Source: Verrucomicrobiota bacterium (lineage in GTDB: Bacteria > Verrucomicrobiota > Lentisphaeria > Victivallales > UBA1829). Taken from it: a stretch of DNA of 37,630 nucleotides. The notes under the pieces are model-generated. The model did no database searches and was not told the DNA's origin. It saw nothing but the letters and a program-made list of their open reading frames with translations. The first letter of the stretch is position 1. The number at the start of each line of letters is the position of its first letter. This document shows positions 33,859 to 37,630 of this stretch, piece after piece. A program made the position numbers and the translations under genes. Location of the stretch: NCBI GenBank assembly GCA_022703965.1, contig JAKJHH010000014.1:1-37630 (forward strand), written 5' to 3'.

Positions 33859-33892
33859 GCAGGAATTCATTCCTGCCCGCCGAGCGGCGGCA
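33859..33892. repeat. two further adjacent hairpins
   Basis: GCAGGAAT-TC-ATTCCTGC (33859-33876) is directly followed by CCGCCG-AG-CGGCGG (from about 33879). With the hairpin at 33834 this makes three back-to-back palindromes in non-coding DNA, resembling an extragenic palindromic cluster. Confidence 0.5.
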
Positions 33893-34024
33893 GAGCGATT
33901 TCCTTTCCCCTTTGCCGCCTGACCATACTCAGTTCTAATCTTTATGCTTGGCAAAAACCTTTCAGTTTAAACTCAGATCCAAAATTTCAACCGGCTTTTT
34001 TCCGATTCCCCATAAAGTTTGCTT

Positions 34025-35290
34025 TTATTTATAGAGAAGATACTTCTGGCGTTTCTGGATAAAAGGAGCCTGCATTTTCTGCCAGTCCTGAAGAATATTC
34101 TTGTAATGACGTCCTACGGCCAGATCAAGGCGGGTTGAAGATACGCCCATCGCCTTGTCAAAGTTTTCCGCTCTTTCCGGAAGCCATTTATAGGACTTAG
34201 GATACATTTTCTGAAGCATCCATATCATTACAAGTTCCGTAGTCGCAGGTTTGAAGGAAACAGGATCGGTGACCTTTATGTATATTCCCTTGAAGGACAT
34301 CGGCTTGCCGTTGTTGAATGTGGGGATGTCTCCGCGCAGCACCTGGAAAAATACGCCCGGCAGCTGCTGGCTGTTCAGAGAATTGGCATAAGCATCCGGA
34401 TCCATCCATCCCACCCCGACAGCCTGAAAGGAATAGGGCGTTCCACAGCAGACATTGACCGTTTTCAGCTCGCCCATTGTGCCGGTTGCGGCATAGGTGA
34501 CGGCGGATTCAGGAGAAGGAATGTTAGGTGACGGCGGAATCCACGGAAGTCCGGTATCCTTCCAGCTCATATTGCGGGTGTAGCCCTGCATCGGAACCAC
34601 TGTCAGCTTGGAATTGATCTTTTCTTCCACGTTCAAATAGAGAGCAAGTTCGCCTATCGTCATTCCGTAGACTCGCGGAATCGGATAAAGTCCGATAAAG
34701 CAGAGGAAGGGTTTCTGGTTTACAGGACCGTCAATCGTGATTCCTCCAAGGGGATTGGGACGGTCAAGCACAACGATTTCCTTGCCTGCCTCTGCGCATC
34801 CGCTCATACATTCGGCCATGTGCCATATGTAAGTGTAGGTTCTGCTTCCTACATCCTGAATATCAAAAACCATGACGTCGATCAGGGCAAGAGCTTCTTT
34901 TGTGGGACGGTGTCCGTTCTTGCCGTGAAGCGAGTAAACGTTCAGACCTGTCTTGGGATCTTTCAGATCCGGCACATCGGCACCGGCCTTGAGATCGCCG
35001 CGAATTCCGTGTTCCGGCGCAAAGAGAGCGGTAAGTTTGAAGCGTTTGTCTCTTGCAAAAATATCGACGGTGGGGACTCCGGCAGAATTGACGCCCGTCT
35101 GGTTTGTGACAAGTCCGACACGCTTGCCTGCAATGAGATTTATCTTGGATTCCAGAAGTACTTCAAGACCTGTTTTGACTCTGACCTGACTCTGAGCCTT
35201 CGGCGCGGCCGGCTGTGCCTGCGAAAAAGCCGAAGCAGAGAGAAAAAGCAGAGAAAATGCCGTCAATGTTCTTTTAATCAGCGTGTTCAT
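34025..35290 (-). CDS. NamZ-like exo-beta-N-acetylmuramidase (DUF1343, GH171)
   Basis: The 421-residue product has a signal peptide (about 1-24, ending A-S-A-F-S-Q-A). The DUF1343 motifs follow: V-G-L-V-T-N-Q-T-G (58-66), F-A-P-E-H-G-I-R-G (90-98), F-D-I-Q-D-V-G-S-R-T-Y-T-Y (142-154) and D-R-P-N-P-L-G-G (176-183). Characterised NamZ proteins release MurNAc from the end of peptidoglycan fragments, and the motif set and length agree. It is probably periplasmic and recycles or scavenges cell-wall sugar. It stands alone between the metallophosphoesterase gene and the divergent rpsD. GCAGGAGCC upstream of the ATG is the likely ribosome binding site. Confidence 0.9.
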   Translation of the reverse strand: MNTLIKRTLTAFSLLFLSASAFSQAQPAAPKAQSQVRVKTGLEVLLESKINLIAGKRVGLVTNQTGVNSAGVPTVDIFARDKRFKLTALFAPEHGIRGDLKAGADVPDLKDPKTGLNVYSLHGKNGHRPTKEALALIDVMVFDIQDVGSRTYTYIWHMAECMSGCAEAGKEIVVLDRPNPLGGITIDGPVNQKPFLCFIGLYPIPRVYGMTIGELALYLNVEEKINSKLTVVPMQGYTRNMSWKDTGLPWIPPSPNIPSPESAVTYAATGTMGELKTVNVCCGTPYSFQAVGVGWMDPDAYANSLNSQQLPGVFFQVLRGDIPTFNNGKPMSFKGIYIKVTDPVSFKPATTELVMIWMLQKMYPKSYKWLPERAENFDKAMGVSSTRLDLAVGRHYKNILQDWQKMQAPFIQKRQKYLLYK

Positions 35291-35364
35291 TAAGTGATGG
35301 GCTCCTGCTCTGAGAAATTCTTGTTTGTCATATAGTAATATTTAAAAGAATCTACATTCCTGAT

Positions 35365-35393
35365 TTGAAAAATGCCAGACAGCAAGTTACTTT
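35365..35393 (+). promoter_or_regulatory. rpsD promoter
   Basis: TTGAAA (35365-35370) and TACTTT (35388-35393) are 17 bp apart. The predicted start is near 35400, which gives a leader of about 127 nt. A TTGACA at 35470 has no matching -10. Confidence 0.5.
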
Positions 35394-35399
35394 AAAACT

Positions 35400-35425
35400 C
35401 TTTTTATGCGGAAAAGCGTAAAAAG
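35400..35425 (+). promoter_or_regulatory. hairpin at the 5' end of the rpsD leader
   Basis: CTTTTTATGC (35400-35409) pairs with GCGTAAAAAG (35416-35425) over 10 bp with one G-U and a GGAAAA loop. It lies right at the predicted transcript start. S4 autoregulates through its mRNA leader in several bacteria, so an S4 site is possible but unproven. Confidence 0.4.
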
Positions 35426-35526
35426 AACTCGACACAAGGCGGATACAGGCCCCCTTTATAAAAGAAGGCTTGACACCTGTAACTGTCTTTAAAACATCCA
35501 CTTTTTAAACAAAAGGAGACGGGATA

Positions 35527-36132
35527 ATGAAAAAAGGTCAGGCGAAACACAAGCTGTGCAGAAGACTCGGCTACTGCATATGGAATATGCCGAAGTGCCC
35601 TACAACCAAGGAACGCGCATACCCGGCCGGACAGCACGGCAAGAGCGGCAAAAAGCGCAAACTCTCAACCTACGGCGAAATGATGCAGGAAAAGCAGAAG
35701 CTCAGAGCTCACTATGCTATTTCCGAAAAGCAGCTCGAAATCGCTTATGCAAACGCCAAGAAGAGTGAAGGCAGAACAAACGAAAAGCTGATGAGAAACA
35801 TCGAACTCAGACTCGATGCTATCGTATATCACAGCGGACTTGCTCCGTCAATCTTCGCTGCTAAGCAGTATGTTGCTCACAGACACATCCTCGTTGACGG
35901 CAAAGTTGTCAACAAGGGCTCATACAAGCTCAAGCCCCAGCAGGTTGTAACTCTTGATGCAGAGCGCTCACCGAGCCTCGCAGAAGCTGCCAAGGCTTCA
36001 AACACAACAGCTCCGGCTTATGTCGAAGTTGACAGAGAGAACCTCAAGGTTACAGTGCTCCGCGCACCGGAAATCAGCGAGATTCCGTTCCAGGTTGAAG
36101 CTATGCGTATCGTCGAATATTACGCCAGATAA
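35527..36132 (+). CDS. rpsD: 30S ribosomal protein S4
   Basis: The 201-residue product is a complete S4, a primary 16S rRNA binder of the small subunit body. It shows the N-terminal L-C-R-R-L-G and P-A-G-Q-H-G-K region, then L-R-A-H-Y-A-I-S-E-K-Q-L, and the S4 RNA-binding domain (L-D-A-I-V-Y-H-S-G-L-A, A-A-K-Q-Y-V-A-H-R-H-I-L-V-D-G-K-V-V-N). P-F-Q-V-E-A-M-R-I-V-E-Y-Y closes the protein. N-terminal zinc cysteines are only partly present (C at positions 11, 17 and 24). AAAGGAG precedes the ATG by 8 bp. The gene stands alone, away from the alpha operon (rpsM, rpsK, rpoA), with its own promoter and terminator. Confidence 0.97.
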   Translation: MKKGQAKHKLCRRLGYCIWNMPKCPTTKERAYPAGQHGKSGKKRKLSTYGEMMQEKQKLRAHYAISEKQLEIAYANAKKSEGRTNEKLMRNIELRLDAIVYHSGLAPSIFAAKQYVAHRHILVDGKVVNKGSYKLKPQQVVTLDAERSPSLAEAAKASNTTAPAYVEVDRENLKVTVLRAPEISEIPFQVEAMRIVEYYAR

Positions 36133-36155
36133 TCGCTTCACGATTTGTCTTATTC

Positions 36156-36189
36156 AAACTCCGTATCCTTTCAGGTGCGGAGTTTTTTA
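36156..36189 (+). terminator. intrinsic terminator after rpsD
   Basis: AAACTCCG (36156-36163) and CGGAGTTT (36178-36185) form an 8-bp stem with a 14-nt loop, followed by a T run. Confidence 0.85.
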
Positions 36190-36311
36190 TTTCCTGACAG
36201 GCTCAGACCGCTTCAACATAGTAGGCTCCGGCGCTGGAATTCCTCTCTCTCCTGCTTATATTAAACGTCTTAGACTTTTATCAACTAAAACTAAAAGAAG
36301 AGAAGAATTGT

Positions 36312-37630
36312 ATGGGAGCAAAAACATTTCTTGCCTTTGACTTGGGAGCGTCAAGCGGCAGAAGCATCGTAGGCGAGATTCGCGACGGAAAACTCGTCCT
36401 CACAGAAACACACAGGTTTCCTAACGGGCCTGTCGATAAATCAGGTTCGCTTTTCTGGGATTTCGATTCCCTGAAAAAGAACATCGTCGAAGGCTTCGAG
36501 AAGTCCGTAAAGAAGTTTCCGGAAATCTCCAGTGCCGCCGTCGATACCTGGGGCGTCGATTATGTTTTCGTGAAGGAAGACGGTTCATTCGTCAGACCTC
36601 CTTATCACTACAGAGACTCCAGAACTGAAAAAATGCCCGCCGAAGTTTACGGAAAAATGTCCGAAAAGGACATCTACTCCATCGCAGGCATTCAGCATAT
36701 GGCGCTGAATACGATATTCCAGCTCGCCGCACACCTGAAGCAGCATCCCGAGGACTTCAAAGGCACAAAGATCATGCTCGTGCCGGACGCCCTCACCTAT
36801 CTGCTCTGCGGTAAGATTTCATGCGAATATACCGATGCCAGCACAACTCAGCTTCTCGATGCCGAGAAACGCAGCTGGTCTTTCGAGATCATCAAAAAAC
36901 TCGGCATTCCGGAAGACGTCTTCCCTGCCGTTTCAGAGCCCTGTTCCAATGCCGGAACACTGCTCCCCGAACTTCAGCAGAAATTCGCCTGCAAGCCGGT
37001 CGAAATCTGCCACGTCGGCAGCCATGACACCGCCTCGGCATTCGCCTCTGTCCCTGTTCGTGAAGGCGAAACTTCAATTTTCATAAGCTGCGGTACCTGG
37101 GCTCTGCTCGGAACAGAGACAAAAACTCCGGTTCTCAGCGAAAAGGCCAGACTCGCATCCTTCACAAACGAAGGCGGCATCTGCGGCACAATCAGACTCC
37201 TCACAAACATCATGGGAATGTGGCTTCTTCAGGAAACCAAAAGAGTCTGGAACATGGGCGAGAAGAAAGTCAGCTTCAACGACATCGAAAAGATGGCTCT
37301 TGCCGCGACTCCGCTCAAGTACATCGTCAATCCCAATGACAACATATTCTTCGCCCCCGGTGATATGCCAGCAAACGTCCGCGAATTCTGCAAGAGAACA
37401 GGACAGACAGGCGAAGTCTCCGACGGCGCGACAGTCCGCGCTATTTACGATTCACTTGCTCTCTGTTTCCGCTCGAAGGCCGATAAGCTCCGCGAACTCA
37501 CAGGTACCGACTACAAGAGAATCAACATCGTAGGCGGCGGAACTCAGGATCGCTTCCTTATGCAGCTCGTAGCCGACTGCACCGGACTTCCTGTCACAGC
37601 AGGCCCCGTCGAGGCTACAGCGGCAGGAAA
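36312..37630 (+). CDS. rhaB: rhamnulokinase, 3' end outside the window
   Basis: An open frame runs from the ATG at 36312 to the window edge (439 codons, no stop). The start F-L-A-F-D-L-G-A-S-S-G-R-S is the FGGY-kinase phosphate-binding loop in its rhamnulokinase form. A-A-V-D-T-W-G-V-D-Y and Y-H-Y-R-D-S-R-T are typical of RhaB, as are H-V-G-S-H-D-T-A-S-A and I-V-G-G-G-T-Q-D-R-F-L. The family is about 470-490 residues, so only a short tail is missing. It phosphorylates L-rhamnulose in the cytoplasm. Purine-rich AGAAGAGAAG lies 9 bp before the ATG. It is preceded by the rpsD terminator. RhaA and RhaD may lie further right. Confidence 0.93.
   Translation, partial: MGAKTFLAFDLGASSGRSIVGEIRDGKLVLTETHRFPNGPVDKSGSLFWDFDSLKKNIVEGFEKSVKKFPEISSAAVDTWGVDYVFVKEDGSFVRPPYHYRDSRTEKMPAEVYGKMSEKDIYSIAGIQHMALNTIFQLAAHLKQHPEDFKGTKIMLVPDALTYLLCGKISCEYTDASTTQLLDAEKRSWSFEIIKKLGIPEDVFPAVSEPCSNAGTLLPELQQKFACKPVEICHVGSHDTASAFASVPVREGETSIFISCGTWALLGTETKTPVLSEKARLASFTNEGGICGTIRLLTNIMGMWLLQETKRVWNMGEKKVSFNDIEKMALAATPLKYIVNPNDNIFFAPGDMPANVREFCKRTGQTGEVSDGATVRAIYDSLALCFRSKADKLRELTGTDYKRINIVGGGTQDRFLMQLVADCTGLPVTAGPVEATAAG

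Noticed and set aside
35470-35498. TTGACA as an rpsD promoter
   Set aside because: No acceptable -10 hexamer lies at 16-18 bp. The upstream TTGAAA/TACTTT pair fits better.

Overview
The window reads as a chromosomal stretch of a Lentisphaerae-type (Victivallales-like, PVC superphylum) Gram-negative anaerobe. This is inferred from content, not from a marker tree. The main clue is a LacI-type regulator, a prepilin-like [12 protein letters not shown] protein with a C-terminal H...DGSV motif, and a large secreted glycoside hydrolase in one co-directional locus, an arrangement typical of that phylum. A GH78 rhamnosidase, a rhamnulokinase, and an SPFH/ABC/P-type ATPase operon agree with it. No rRNA, tRNA or CRISPR array was found.

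Left part (1-9150). The window opens in the 3' end of what looks like an IS110-type transposase. A LacI-type repressor follows on the minus strand, with a near-consensus promoter and a perfect 24-bp palindrome just upstream of it. Next is a glutamate synthase pair. gltB carries three independent lesions: a 5-bp tandem duplication, a deletion with frame change, and an amber codon at a position that is normally Tyr. gltD is intact. The gltB leader holds a strong terminator-like hairpin and a near-consensus sigma-54 element. A secreted alpha/beta hydrolase follows gltD.

Middle (9158-21888, all minus strand). A tightly packed array starts at a promoter near 21936-21964. It encodes three SPFH-domain proteins (one with a polytopic N-terminal extension), a P1B-type metal ATPase with a His/Cys-rich tail, an ABC ATPase, an ABC-2 type permease with a large extracytoplasmic insert, and a membrane-anchored 538-aa protein. 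It then runs into a FAD/NAD oxidoreductase, a DUF6232-like membrane protein and a sirtuin. The first seven genes look like one membrane system, and two of the SPFH proteins share His-rich N-termini with the metal pump. This is the best candidate here for an undescribed system.

Right part (22167-37630). A cytoplasmic GH78-type alpha-L-rhamnosidase ends at a strong terminator. A 162-bp end-to-end palindromic, MITE-like element follows, sitting directly upstream of an EF-hand membrane protein gene. Then come a divergent Sua5/YrdC-domain protein, the LacI/pseudopilin/GH locus (minus strand), a metallophosphoesterase, and a NamZ-like (DUF1343) exo-muramidase. Ribosomal protein S4 has its own promoter and terminator. 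The window ends inside rhaB, an open reading frame that runs off the edge. GH78 and RhaB together indicate rhamnose use.
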